Assembly (NCBI RefSeq): GCF_008065375.1
Contig: NZ_VJYI01000033.1
Coordinates: 29,705 to 93,704 of the forward strand
DNA from: Nonomuraea sp. SYSU D8015
GTDB lineage: Bacteria; Actinomycetota; Actinomycetes; Streptosporangiales; Streptosporangiaceae
DNA length: 64,000 nt
Direction: 5' to 3'
Of this stretch, positions 16,062-25,092 are shown piece by piece. The position numbers were made by a program, and so were the translations under genes. Below the pieces are notes generated by a model that searched no databases, was not told the DNA's origin, and was given only the letters and a program-made list of their open reading frames with translations. Position 1 is the first letter of the stretch. The number at the start of each line of letters is the position of its first letter.

Positions 16062-17777
16062 TCATTCACCCGCCACCGGTGTCATGGAAACATTCCAGAA
16101 GTCGGCGTAGCGGCCACCGCGGCGCAGCAGCTCGTCGTGGCCACCTTCCTCCACGATCCGGCCGCCGTCCAGGAAGACGATGCGATCGGCGCGCCGGACG
16201 GTCCGCAGCCGATGCGCCACCATCACCACCGTCCGGCCCGCCATCAGGCGTTCGATGCCCTCGTGGACGGCCGCCTCGTTCACCGGGTCCAGTGCGGAGG
16301 TCACCTCGTCCAGCAGCACGATGGGCGCGTTCTTCAGCAGCGCTCGCGCGATCGAGACACGCTGGCGCTCGCCACCCGACAGCAGGGCGCCGCCCTCGCC
16401 GACGTTCGCGGCCCATCCTCCGGGCAGTCGCTCGATCACCTCGTCCAGCCGCGCCGCGGTCGCCGCCGCCCGCACCTCGGCCTCGTCGGCGTCGGGACGG
16501 CCGAGACGCACGTTCTCCTCGATCGTGCCGTCGAAGAGATAGACGTTTTGGAAGACGATGGCGATCTGCGCCATCAGCAGCTCAGCGCCGGCCGCGCGCA
16601 CGTCCACGCCGCCCACGCGCACCACGCCCGCGTCCACGTCGTAGAACCGCGCGATCAACTGCAGCAACGTGCTCTTGCCCGCACCCGACGGTCCCACCAC
16701 GGCGAGCCGCTGTCCCTCCGGCACGGACAACGACACGTCGTCGATCACCGTGCGGTCGCCATGCCGGAAGGTGACGGACTCGAACTCCAGGTCATGGCGT
16801 ACTGGCCGGATCGGTTCGGGAGCCTCCGGCAGCGGCTCGGTACGCAACACCGTGTCGATTCTGGCCAGCTCGGAACGCGCGCCGCGTAGTTTGCCGCCGA
16901 TGTCCGCCAGCGACAGCAGCGGATCGGCGCATCGGGCGGCCAGCACCAGGATCGTCAAGAGCTCTGCCGCGCCGATGTTCCCGCCGAGCGCGAGGTAGGC
17001 GCCCAGGGCCAACAGCACCGTGAACATCGCCTGCACCGTGAGGGTCAGGCCCAGGACGCCCGGCAGTGCCGACAGCACGGTACGGCGGGACGTGCGCTGG
17101 ACCTCCCGCAGCGAGTCGTCGAGCAACCGGAAGCGTTCGACGGTCCGGCCGCCGGCCCGCAGCACCGGCTGGGCCTGGAGATATTCGATGACCCGCCCCG
17201 TGGCCTCGTGGTCGCGTTCGTGGCGCTCGGCATCAGTCGCGGCCATCGAGCGTCCCGTCCAGATCTGGGTCGCCGCCACGATCGGGACGGCGGCCAACGC
17301 GGCCAGCCCCATGCGCCAATCAAAAGCGAGCATCACGACGACGATCGTCAGGGGAGTCACGCAGGCGGAGACGAACGGCGCCAGCAGATGCGCGATCACG
17401 CCCATCGCCTGGAGGACGCCGCGGCTGGCCAGGACGGACACCTCGCCGACGCGGCCCGCGTTGTACCAGCCGAGGGGCAACCGGGCCAGATGATCGCCGA
17501 GCCGGTGGTACATGCCACGCAGCATCGTGGTCCCGACGCGGAAACCGGACAGATCGCTCCCGTAGCGCAGCACCGCGTAGACCGCGACCGCGGCCCCGAA
17601 CGCGATCAGCCAGGGCACGGCAGCTCCGGGCGTGCTCCCGAACAGTGCCCGCAGCACCGGAACCAGCAGCGCGTAGGACAGACCTTCCGCTACCGCGGTC
17701 GTCGTCATCAGGGCCACGGTGCGACGCACCGGCTGGGCGTACTCGTGTCCCAGCACGCGCAGCAACATTCGAATCAT
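16062..17777 (-). CDS. ABC transporter, fused permease-ATPase (second half-transporter)
   Basis: 571 residues: an ABC_membrane domain with six helices (residues ~15-300), then the ATPase with Walker A GPSGAGKST (~365), signature LLSGGERQR (~470) and Walker B IVLLDEVTSALD (~490). The start overlaps the stop of the preceding half-transporter gene by 4 bp. The pair resembles the heterodimeric IrtA/IrtB-type exporters-turned-importers of siderophores and related drug transporters, but no siderophore genes are nearby. Confidence 0.9.
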   Translation of the reverse strand: MIRMLLRVLGHEYAQPVRRTVALMTTTAVAEGLSYALLVPVLRALFGSTPGAAVPWLIAFGAAVAVYAVLRYGSDLSGFRVGTTMLRGMYHRLGDHLARLPLGWYNAGRVGEVSVLASRGVLQAMGVIAHLLAPFVSACVTPLTIVVVMLAFDWRMGLAALAAVPIVAATQIWTGRSMAATDAERHERDHEATGRVIEYLQAQPVLRAGGRTVERFRLLDDSLREVQRTSRRTVLSALPGVLGLTLTVQAMFTVLLALGAYLALGGNIGAAELLTILVLAARCADPLLSLADIGGKLRGARSELARIDTVLRTEPLPEAPEPIRPVRHDLEFESVTFRHGDRTVIDDVSLSVPEGQRLAVVGPSGAGKSTLLQLIARFYDVDAGVVRVGGVDVRAAGAELLMAQIAIVFQNVYLFDGTIEENVRLGRPDADEAEVRAAATAARLDEVIERLPGGWAANVGEGGALLSGGERQRVSIARALLKNAPIVLLDEVTSALDPVNEAAVHEGIERLMAGRTVVMVAHRLRTVRRADRIVFLDGGRIVEEGGHDELLRRGGRYADFWNVSMTPVAGE

Positions 17778-19582
17778 CGGGATTCGTCTCCTTGGGTGAT
17801 GGCCGATCGGTGGGACCGCCAGAACGCGGCGAACTTTCCGTCCTGTGCCAGCAGCTCGGCGGGCCTGCCTCGCTCGACGATGGCCCCGTTCTCCAGCACG
17901 ACGACGTTGTCGGCGTCGGCGACCGTCTCCAGGCGATGGGCGATGACCAGAATCGTCCGATCGCCACCCAGTGTCGCCAGGGCCCGGCGCGCCGCCTGTT
18001 CGGTCTGCGGGTCGGCGAAGGAGGTCGCCTCGTCGAGCACCAGGACCGGTGTGGCGGCGAGCAGCGCGCGTGCGAGCGAGATCCGCTGTGCCTCGCCGCC
18101 CGACAGCCCGGCGTCTTCGCCGATCACCGTGTCGTATCCGCGCGGCAGCTCGAGAATCCGATCATGGATGTTCGCCAGCCGTGCGGCGCGGACCACGTCG
18201 TCACGGTCGGCATGCGGTACCGCGAGCGCGATGTTGTCCGCGACCGACGCGCGCAGCAGGCGAACGTCCTGGAAGACGAAGGAGACCGTCCGGTAGAGCT
18301 CCCGGCTGCCGACCTCGCGCAGATCCACACCGCCCAGGACGACCGAACCGTGCGTCGGATCGAAGAACCGCGGCAACAGCTGAACCAACGTCGACTTCCC
18401 GCTGCCCGACGGCCCGACGATCGCGGTGACCGTCCCAGGCTCGAGCACCAGGTCGATCCCGCGCAGGACCTCATGATCGGCCTCATAGCCGAAACGAACG
18501 TCACGCAGCTCCACCCGGTGGCCCTGGGGCGCGACCGGGTGCGCGGGCTCCGGCAGCGGCTGTACGCCGAGCACGTCCCGGATCCGGCCGACCGCACGCC
18601 GGGCGGCCTGCATGTCGTCGAAGCCGTGGCCCAGGGCCGCCACCGGAGCGGTCAGGCCCAGTCCGAGCAGCAGGAAGGGCAGCAGGTCGGCCGCGGCCAG
18701 AGAACCGTTCGTGATCAGGGTCGCGCCGCCGATCAGCACGACCAGCAGCACGAACGGCGGCGACAGCGCCAGCTGCATCCCGGCGGCGATGGGGGAGATA
18801 CCGCGCACCCAGCGGAGAAAGGTGCCGGCGAAATCGTCCACGGCCGTGCGGAATCGACGGTGGGCGCGCTCGGACCCGCCGAACGCCTTGACCACCGAGA
18901 TCCCCTGGACGAACTCCACCACGGAATTCGCGATCCGTCCCATGGCCGCGTCGAACTCCTCCTGCTCGCGCAGCCGGGCCGGGGTCATCATCAGAGGGAC
19001 CAGCGCCACTGCCAGCACCACCGGTATCAGCGTGATCAGCGTGAGCCGCCAGTCGACGGTGAACAAGTAGATCAGCGACACCAGCGGCACCACGAACGCG
19101 GCGACGAGCTCGCCGGGGGTGTGGGCGATGAACGGGTGCACGGCGCTGACGTCTTCCCCCACCACCTTGGCCAGCTCGCCGGTCCGGCGCCGGGAGAACC
19201 AGCCGATCGGTACGCGCCCCAGCCGCGCGGCGAGCTGCCGGCGGAAGGTCAGTTGCACCTGGCCGTCGAGAACATGGCCGATTCCCGATGACGCGGCCGT
19301 GAACAGCAGCCGGACGAAAAAGCCGGCCGCACCGGCGATGACGACGGTCCAGACATGACCGTGATCGATCGGACCGGGCGACAACAGCGTACGACCCAGT
19401 TCGACGACCGCCAGCAGCGGCGCCAGACCCGCGACAGCGCCGACGACCTGCAGGATCATAACGGCGGCGAAACTCCGCAGATGAGGGCGCAGCAGCCGCG
19501 TCATGCTTTGTCCCGGTGCGAAGCCGTCATCCGGAGGTGGTGTGGACCGCTCCCTCGCCTGCGCAAGCTCGGTGGTGGTCAT
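17774..19582 (-). CDS. ABC transporter, fused permease-ATPase (first half-transporter)
   Basis: 602 residues with six membrane helices followed by an ATPase: Walker A GPSGSGKST, signature GLSGGEAQR, Walker B VLVLDEATSFADP. The canonical SALD after Walker B is SFADP here. The ATG at 19582 begins MTTTELAQ; the longer open frame beyond it is noise. It is upstream of and overlaps the other half-transporter gene, so the two form a heterodimer. It may share a transcript with the cupin and MFS genes upstream. Confidence 0.9.
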   Translation of the reverse strand: MTTTELAQARERSTPPPDDGFAPGQSMTRLLRPHLRSFAAVMILQVVGAVAGLAPLLAVVELGRTLLSPGPIDHGHVWTVVIAGAAGFFVRLLFTAASSGIGHVLDGQVQLTFRRQLAARLGRVPIGWFSRRRTGELAKVVGEDVSAVHPFIAHTPGELVAAFVVPLVSLIYLFTVDWRLTLITLIPVVLAVALVPLMMTPARLREQEEFDAAMGRIANSVVEFVQGISVVKAFGGSERAHRRFRTAVDDFAGTFLRWVRGISPIAAGMQLALSPPFVLLVVLIGGATLITNGSLAAADLLPFLLLGLGLTAPVAALGHGFDDMQAARRAVGRIRDVLGVQPLPEPAHPVAPQGHRVELRDVRFGYEADHEVLRGIDLVLEPGTVTAIVGPSGSGKSTLVQLLPRFFDPTHGSVVLGGVDLREVGSRELYRTVSFVFQDVRLLRASVADNIALAVPHADRDDVVRAARLANIHDRILELPRGYDTVIGEDAGLSGGEAQRISLARALLAATPVLVLDEATSFADPQTEQAARRALATLGGDRTILVIAHRLETVADADNVVVLENGAIVERGRPAELLAQDGKFAAFWRSHRSAITQGDESR

Positions 19583-19626
19583 CGCTCTCCCGTCTTCGTC
19601 GATCTCGGGGTGACCCAGGCCCGTGC

Positions 19627-20016
19627 CTAGGCTTCGGTCCGCTTCTCCAGCCGGCTGCCACGCGGCAGAGTGACGGCCATGATGTTGCTGGGGATGTCCA
19701 ACTCGATGCGGTGCCACCGCCCGCGTGGGACGATCGCCGCCGTTCCGGCCGTCAGCCTGATCTCTTCCTCCTCCTGTCCCGGCTGCTCCGGACGGAGGTA
19801 GAGGCGTATCTTGCCGACGAGGCAGGACACGACCTTCTCGGCCTCGGGATGGACCTCCCAGTGGTCGGCGTGGACGTCGGCGTCGGTCCTCGCATAGAAG
19901 GCCGTCAGCTGCCACCCGTCCTGGTCGAGGTCCATCGGTCTTTTCTCGGCGTGGATCTCGCCGCTTCGGTCGAGGCGGACGAAGGAGGCGAAGAGATCGA
20001 TCGGGGTGACGGTCAT
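19627..20016 (-). CDS. Small cupin protein
   Basis: A 129-residue single-domain cupin (ADHWEVHPEAEKVVSCLVGK; TAAIVPRGRWHRIELD). His and Glu residues are placed to hold a metal. It lies 27 bp downstream of the MFS gene and 44 bp upstream of the ABC pair on the same strand, so is probably part of the same operon. Enzymatic activity unknown. Confidence 0.85.
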   Translation of the reverse strand: MTVTPIDLFASFVRLDRSGEIHAEKRPMDLDQDGWQLTAFYARTDADVHADHWEVHPEAEKVVSCLVGKIRLYLRPEQPGQEEEEIRLTAGTAAIVPRGRWHRIELDIPSNIMAVTLPRGSRLEKRTEA

Positions 20017-20043
20017 GCCGAGGCGTCCTTCCTACGACGATCT

Positions 20044-21516
20044 TCAACTGCGGGCGCGGAGCAGATCGCGGTCGTCGCTCTGCTCGGCCCGTGATGGCGG
20101 GCTGGTCCGGCGCAGGACGGTGAGGGCGATGAGGACGGCGGCGACCAGGAGTGCGGCGCCGAGGGTCAGGCCGAGCGCGTATCCGTCGTTCAGCGCTTCG
20201 GGGGTGGCGGTCTGCCCGGTGCGGTGGTGGGCCGCGCTGCCGAGGGTGGCCAGTCCGAGCGAGGCGCCGATCTGGCGTGAGCTGGCGAGCAGGCCTGAGG
20301 CGGTGCCGCTCTCGTGGGGCGCGACGCCGGTGGTGGCGGTGGAGACGACCGGTCCGAGGCAGAGCCCGAAGCCGACGCCGGCGACGAGCGAGGGACCCAG
20401 GACGTCGGCGGTGAAGGTGCCATCTGGGCTGATCAGGCCGAACCAGGCGAGCCCGGTCGCGGTCAGCAGCCCGCCGATGACCAGGAGGATCCGCGGCGCG
20501 AGACGGTAGCCGAGTTTGACGGCGAGCACGGAGCCGGCGACCACGCCGAGGGCGATCGGCAGGAACGCCGCCCCGGCCAGGGCCGGCCCGATCCCGAGCA
20601 CTCGTTGCAGGTAGAGGGAGACGAAATAGAAGGCCGCGGCCATGGCCGCGCCGACCAGCAGGTTGTAGGCGTTCGCGCCGGCGACCGAGCGGTTGGCGAA
20701 CAGGCCGAGCCGGATCAGCGGTTCGCGGGCGGTGGTTCGCTCGACGTAGAGGAACGCGGCCAGCAGCGCGGCGGCGACCGCCAGGGTCGTCACGGTCGTC
20801 GGCGAGGTCCACGCGTACTCGTCGGTGCGGACGAGGCCGAACACCAGCAGGGTCATGCCCGCCGTGGCCAGGACGGCACCGAGGACATCCGGACGGCCGC
20901 CGCGAACCGGGGGCGGGCCGGCGGCGACACCCCGCCAGGCCAGGGCCAGCGCGCACGCGGCCATCGGCACGTTCACGAACATCACCCAGCGCCAGCCGGC
21001 GTACTCGGTGAGCAGGCCGCCGATCAGGACGCCGAGTGCGCCCCCGGCGGCGTTCATCGCACTCCATATCCCGAAGGCGCGGATGCGGGCCCTGCCCGTG
21101 GGGAACGTCGCGGTCAGCAGCGCCAGCGCGGCCGGTGCCAGTGCGGCCGCTCCGATGCCTTGGACGGCACGGGCGGCGACAAGGTGGCCGGGTTCCTGCG
21201 CGAAGCCGCCGACGAGCGAGGCGAGGCCGAACACGCCGAGCCCGAGCAGCAGGACCCGCTTGTGATTGTACCGGTCGGCCGCCTTGCCGCCCAGCAAGAG
21301 CAGCCCGCCGAAAGTGAGCGCGTAGGCGTGGATCACCCAGGTCAGGCCCACTGCGCTGAAGCCGAGGCCGGCAGCGATCTGCGGCAGTCCGACGTTCACG
21401 ACCGACAGGTCAAGCGACACCATGAACTGCACGACGGCCACCGCGGCGAGGGCGATGCCCGGCCGAGCGCCCGGCTCGACGGCCACGCTTGCGGCTGCTG
21501 AATCCCTACTTGCCAA
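20044..21516 (-). CDS. DHA2 family MFS multidrug exporter
   Basis: A 490-residue, 14-helix major facilitator of the EmrB/QacA type. Motif A is GGKAADRYNHKRVLLLG and motif C is GGALGVLIGGLLTEYAGWRW. It would use the proton gradient to export drugs or a secondary metabolite. The start overlaps the esterase stop by 11 bp, so translation is coupled. Confidence 0.95.
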   Translation of the reverse strand: MASRDSAAASVAVEPGARPGIALAAVAVVQFMVSLDLSVVNVGLPQIAAGLGFSAVGLTWVIHAYALTFGGLLLLGGKAADRYNHKRVLLLGLGVFGLASLVGGFAQEPGHLVAARAVQGIGAAALAPAALALLTATFPTGRARIRAFGIWSAMNAAGGALGVLIGGLLTEYAGWRWVMFVNVPMAACALALAWRGVAAGPPPVRGGRPDVLGAVLATAGMTLLVFGLVRTDEYAWTSPTTVTTLAVAAALLAAFLYVERTTAREPLIRLGLFANRSVAGANAYNLLVGAAMAAAFYFVSLYLQRVLGIGPALAGAAFLPIALGVVAGSVLAVKLGYRLAPRILLVIGGLLTATGLAWFGLISPDGTFTADVLGPSLVAGVGFGLCLGPVVSTATTGVAPHESGTASGLLASSRQIGASLGLATLGSAAHHRTGQTATPEALNDGYALGLTLGAALLVAAVLIALTVLRRTSPPSRAEQSDDRDLLRARS

Positions 21517-22411
21517 CGTGACTCAGTCCTCTGCGCAGGGCTGCGCCGAGTTCGGCGACCTGCCGCTGCGACACCTCGGCGGACAGGATCGCCTGCGACC
21601 CGTGGAAGGTGCCGGGCCACTGGTGCAGCTCGACCGACACGCCTGCCTGCAGCAGGCGCAGCGCGTACAGGATGTCTTCGTCGCGGTTCGGGCAGAACTC
21701 CGCGGTGGCGATGTAGGCGGGGGGCAGGCCGGACAGGTCGTCGGCCCGCGCGGGGGCGGCGTACGGCGAGGGGGGCGCGGAACCCAGGTAGTGCCGCCAC
21801 GCTGCGACGACTTTGTCGCGATTCATCCAGGGGGTATCGGTGAAGTGCCGCGCCGACCAGGTCTCCATCCGGTCGTCGAGCGCGGGCTGGTTGAGCAGCT
21901 GGAAGCAGATCGGCGGCCCCTGCTCGTCGCGCGCCCGCAACGCCACCCCGGCCGCAAGGTTGGAGCCGGCGCTGTGACCTCCGACGGCGATCCGCTCCGG
22001 GTCGATGCCGAGCTCGGCCGCGTGCTCGGCCGTCCAGGTCAGCACGGCGTAGACGTCGTCCAGAGCGGCCGGGAACGGCTGCTCGGGGGCCAGGCGGTAG
22101 CCCACCGAGATCACCACCGCGCCGGAGACGTCCGCCAGCCGGGCGGCCCACGGGTGCTCGGTGTCCAGGTCGCCCATGACCCATCCGCCGCCGTGCAGCC
22201 AGATGATGGCGCCCTGCGCGAGGTGCGGGCGATAGATCCGCACCGGCACCTGCGGATCGGCGGGCACTGTGCGCTCCTCGATCTCCATGTTCGAGGTGTC
22301 CGGCGGCGGGGCCGCGGCGGCGATCTCGGCGAAGCTCTTGCGCTCGGCGACCGGGTCGGTCAGGTTGACGCGGGGGAACAACGGGATGAACGCTTCCAGT
22401 TCGGGATCCAT
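21506..22411 (-). CDS. Alpha/beta hydrolase (hormone-sensitive lipase family esterase)
   Basis: A 301-residue HSL-family hydrolase: oxyanion motif LHGGGW (~83-88), nucleophile elbow GGHSAGSN (~155), and the C-terminal His in GTFHGSQ. The ATG at 22411 (MDPELEAFIPLFP) is chosen because the frame to 22573 runs into the divergent regulator. It is first in the operon with the MFS, cupin and ABC genes, suggesting ester cleavage of an exported or imported compound. Confidence 0.92.
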   Translation of the reverse strand: MDPELEAFIPLFPRVNLTDPVAERKSFAEIAAAAPPPDTSNMEIEERTVPADPQVPVRIYRPHLAQGAIIWLHGGGWVMGDLDTEHPWAARLADVSGAVVISVGYRLAPEQPFPAALDDVYAVLTWTAEHAAELGIDPERIAVGGHSAGSNLAAGVALRARDEQGPPICFQLLNQPALDDRMETWSARHFTDTPWMNRDKVVAAWRHYLGSAPPSPYAAPARADDLSGLPPAYIATAEFCPNRDEDILYALRLLQAGVSVELHQWPGTFHGSQAILSAEVSQRQVAELGAALRRGLSHVGK

Positions 22412-22505
22412 ACCGGCATCCTCACCGCTGACGGCCCCGAGATCATCCGCCATCCGTCGGACATCCCGCCCCGGCCGCGCACCGATCGGCGCATACGCTG
22501 GTGCC

Positions 22506-23540
22506 ATGGAGGCACTGGCCCAACGGCTGTCGCAACTGGATCCCCAAGCCGGAGGCGCGATCCGGGTCGTCATGTTCTACGACACGCTGATGCGCCGGCG
22601 GGTGGATCTGCCGGCGCTGGCCCGGGCCTCGGCGGGCCTGGCCGAGTGCGCGGCCGGGATCCGGCTCCACGGCAGGGGACAGACGATCCGCGTCTCGCCC
22701 GACGGCAGGCAGGCCTCCCTCCCACCGTCACCCGCGTCCACCACGGCGCCGATCACGCTCGACGAGGAGGAGATCGGCACGGTGTGGCTGGAACGCCCCG
22801 GCCCGCCGGGCCCGCTCGACGAACTGGTGCTGGACCGGCTCGCCATCGCCGCCGCGGCGGTCGTCGAACGGTACGGCCCGGCCCGCACCACCATGGCCGA
22901 CCCCGCGCTCGTCGAACTGGTGATCAGCTCCGACAGCGACGAGGCGGCCAGAGCCCGGGCGTTACGGCTCCTGGGTTTCGCCGCCGACCTGCCGGTCCGC
23001 GTCGTCGCCGTACGGTCGCACCTCCCGCTCGACAAGGTCGGCGGCCTGATCTGCCCGGCCAGCCCGGTGAAGGCGGCACCACTCGCCGACGTGGGCGTCC
23101 TGCTGGCCACCGCCGTCAACGCGGCCCGGTTTCCCGCGGGTATACGGGCGGGCATCGGCGCCGCCGATAGTCCCGACCGATCCTGGCAGGAGGCCCGCAC
23201 CGCCCTCCGCTTCGCCACCCCCCGCCAGCCGGTCGTCCACTACGACGACCTGGGCTCGCTGGCACTCCTGGCGCAGATACCCCAGGACGCCTCGCGCGAC
23301 AACGCCGACGTGGCCGCGATCGCCCGCATGGCCGACAACCCGGAAGACCTGGAGACCCTGGACGCCTACTGCGCCACCGGCTCCCTCCGCCGGGCCGCCG
23401 ACCTGCTCCACCTGCACCACAGCAGCGTCGCCCGCCGGCTCGAACAGCTCGGGAAGACCCTGGGCGTCGAGCTCACCGAGCCCACCGGACTGATACGGGC
23501 CAGGCTCGCCCTCACCGCGTGGCGGCTGCTCAACGACTGA
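22506..23540 (+). CDS. PucR/CdaR-type regulator
   Basis: A 344-residue regulator with the C-terminal PucR helix-turn-helix (TGSLRRAADLLHLHHSSVAR), preceded by a GGDEF-like/GAF-like sensing part. It is divergent from the esterase-MFS operon with 94 bp between the starts, so it is the likely controller of that operon. Ligand unknown. Confidence 0.85.
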   Translation: MEALAQRLSQLDPQAGGAIRVVMFYDTLMRRRVDLPALARASAGLAECAAGIRLHGRGQTIRVSPDGRQASLPPSPASTTAPITLDEEEIGTVWLERPGPPGPLDELVLDRLAIAAAAVVERYGPARTTMADPALVELVISSDSDEAARARALRLLGFAADLPVRVVAVRSHLPLDKVGGLICPASPVKAAPLADVGVLLATAVNAARFPAGIRAGIGAADSPDRSWQEARTALRFATPRQPVVHYDDLGSLALLAQIPQDASRDNADVAAIARMADNPEDLETLDAYCATGSLRRAADLLHLHHSSVARRLEQLGKTLGVELTEPTGLIRARLALTAWRLLND

Positions 23541-23596
23541 GGAAGATCCCCCATTCGTTCGGTGGCATGGCCCCTTCCGGCGGGGCCCGTCACCGC

Positions 23597-23912
23597 TCAG
23601 GTCGATCTCTGCCCGTCCAGCGTCTCCCGGAGGATGTCGGCGTGCCCGGCATGCTGGGCGGTCTCGGCGATGACGTGCATCAGCACCCCGCGCACGCTCC
23701 GCACCGCTCCCGGCTCGTTCCAGGGCGCCTCCGGCAACGAGTGCGTCGCCGACAGATCGGGGAGGGCGGCGACGATCTCCTCGCTGCGGGCGGCGACCTG
23801 CTACCTCGATGGACGCGACATGCTTGATCAGTCCGCCGAGGCACAGTGCGCTGACCGTCGGGCGTTCGCCGAGTTGCTCGTCGCTCAGCGAAGCGGCCAG
23901 GAAGTGGCCGCT
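23597..23912 (-). pseudogene. DinB/DUF664 protein, frameshifted
   Basis: Two parts in different frames: an N-terminal piece (LSDEQLGERPTVSALCLGGL, then IKHVASIE) and a C-terminal piece (VRGVLMHVIAETAQHAGHAD, then ILRETLDG and stop at 23597). They belong to the DinB/DUF664 mycothiol-dependent transferase family (normally ~165 residues) but ~100 residues remain, and a stop separates the frames near 23803. It is divergent from a WYL regulator, exactly like the intact pair at 13.8-15.5 kb. Confidence 0.75.
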
Positions 23913-23933
23913 TCTCCGGGCAATATGAGGATC

Positions 23934-24914
23934 ATGCCGAAGACCTCAGCGCGACTGCTCGCGTTGCTCTCGCTGCTCCAGGCGCGCCGGGACTGGCCGG
24001 CGGCGCTGCTGGCCGAGCGGCTGGACATCAGCCCGCGCACCGTGCGCCGCGATGTCAACCGCCTGCGCGAGCTCGGCTATCCCATCGTGGCCTTCAAGGG
24101 GCCCGACGGCGGATACCGGCTCGACGCCGGCACGGAGCTGCCTCCGTTGCTGTTCGACGACGAGCAGGCCGTCGCCCTGGCCATCGCACTCCAGATCGCC
24201 GCCACCAGCGGCGCCGGCATCGAGGAAGCCGCGGCACGCGCGCTGACCACCGTCCGGCAGGTCATGCCCACACGGCTGCGCCGCCGCATCGACACCTTCC
24301 ACGTCACCGCCGTCGAGCCGCCCGCGACCCGACCGGACCCGCAGGTCGACAGCAGCGTGCTGATGGCGCTCAGCGCCGCCGTCCACGCCCGCGAGGTGCT
24401 GCGCTTCGACTACCCGGACGAGACCGGCGGGCAGAGTCCGCCGCGCCGGGTGCAGCCCCATCACCTCGTCACCTGGGGCGGACGCTGGTACCTCATCGCC
24501 TGGGACCTCGACCGCGAGGACTGGCGCACCTTCCGCGCCGACCGGATCACCCCCCGCATCCCCACGGGACCCCGCTTCACCCCGCGCGAGCTGCCCGGAG
24601 GTGAGGTGGCCGCCTTCGTGACCGGCAGGTTCCGGGGCTCCGACGGCTCCGGCTCCGGCGACTGGCCCTGCCGTGGCGAGGTGATCCTCGACCTGCCCGC
24701 CGCCGTCGTGTCCCGCCACACCCGTGACGGCGTCGTCGAGGAACTCGGCCCTGACCGCTGCCGGCTCGTCCTGGGCTCGTGGTCGTGGCCTGGCCTGGCC
24801 AGCGCCATCGGCAGGTTCGACGCCGACATCGAGGTCGTCGGCCCGGCCGAGCTCAAGGACGCCTTCGCGCGCCTGGCCCGCCGCTACGCCCACGCCGCCA
24901 GCGGCACCCCATAG
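23934..24914 (+). CDS. WYL-domain transcriptional regulator
   Basis: 326 residues: HTH (WPAALLAERLDISPRTVRRD), WYL domain (GGRWYLIAWDLDREDWRTFR) and WCX end. It has the same layout as the WYL protein at 14446-15465, with which it shares motifs such as GPDGGYRLDAGTELPPLLFD versus GVGGGYQLGAGTRLPPLLLD. The ATG at 23934 is chosen; a longer open frame upstream crosses the dead dinB gene. Its probable target has decayed. Confidence 0.9.
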   Translation: MPKTSARLLALLSLLQARRDWPAALLAERLDISPRTVRRDVNRLRELGYPIVAFKGPDGGYRLDAGTELPPLLFDDEQAVALAIALQIAATSGAGIEEAAARALTTVRQVMPTRLRRRIDTFHVTAVEPPATRPDPQVDSSVLMALSAAVHAREVLRFDYPDETGGQSPPRRVQPHHLVTWGGRWYLIAWDLDREDWRTFRADRITPRIPTGPRFTPRELPGGEVAAFVTGRFRGSDGSGSGDWPCRGEVILDLPAAVVSRHTRDGVVEELGPDRCRLVLGSWSWPGLASAIGRFDADIEVVGPAELKDAFARLARRYAHAASGTP

Positions 24915-24919
24915 ACCCC

Positions 24920-24950
24920 TTGATCTCAACTGCGGTTGAGGTTGCAGGAT
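24920..24950 (+). promoter_or_regulatory. MerR-type promoter with operator
   Basis: -35 TTGATC (24920-24925) and -10 CAGGAT (24945-24950) are separated by 19 bp, and the spacer holds the perfect palindrome CTCAAC-TGCG-GTTGAG (24925-24940). Elongated 19-bp spacers with a central palindrome are the signature of MerR/SoxR-type activation. No merR gene is visible nearby. Confidence 0.65.
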
Positions 24951-24992
24951 GAGCCACCAGAGCCTGCCCGGCCTCTGACAAGGAGCGTGTAC

Positions 24993-25085
24993 GTGACCGC
25001 GGAACTCGATCATCGACAACCCGCCGTCCGCGAGGCCGGTCCCGGCCACAGCTCCTCGCCTCTGATCGGATCGCGAATCACCTAG
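24993..25085 (+). CDS. 30-codon ORF, probable gene stub
   Basis: GTG with AAGGAG 9 bp upstream, reading VTAELDHRQPAVREAGPGHS and ending IGSRIT. It is directly downstream of the MerR-type promoter. The good ribosome site suggests it was the start of the gene once controlled by that promoter; the remainder is gone. It ends 7 bp before the DsbA gene, which may now be driven by this promoter. Confidence 0.4.
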   Translation: MTAELDHRQPAVREAGPGHSSSPLIGSRIT

Positions 25086-25092
25086 GACGTTC

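Noticed and set aside
17774..21067. 1097-codon minus-strand frame extending the ABC half-transporter upstream
   Set aside because: Residues beyond 19582 are Arg/Pro-rich and lie out of frame over the cupin and MFS genes; the true start is at 19582.
20314..21501. 395-codon plus-strand frame
   Set aside because: Antisense of the MFS gene with no known motif.
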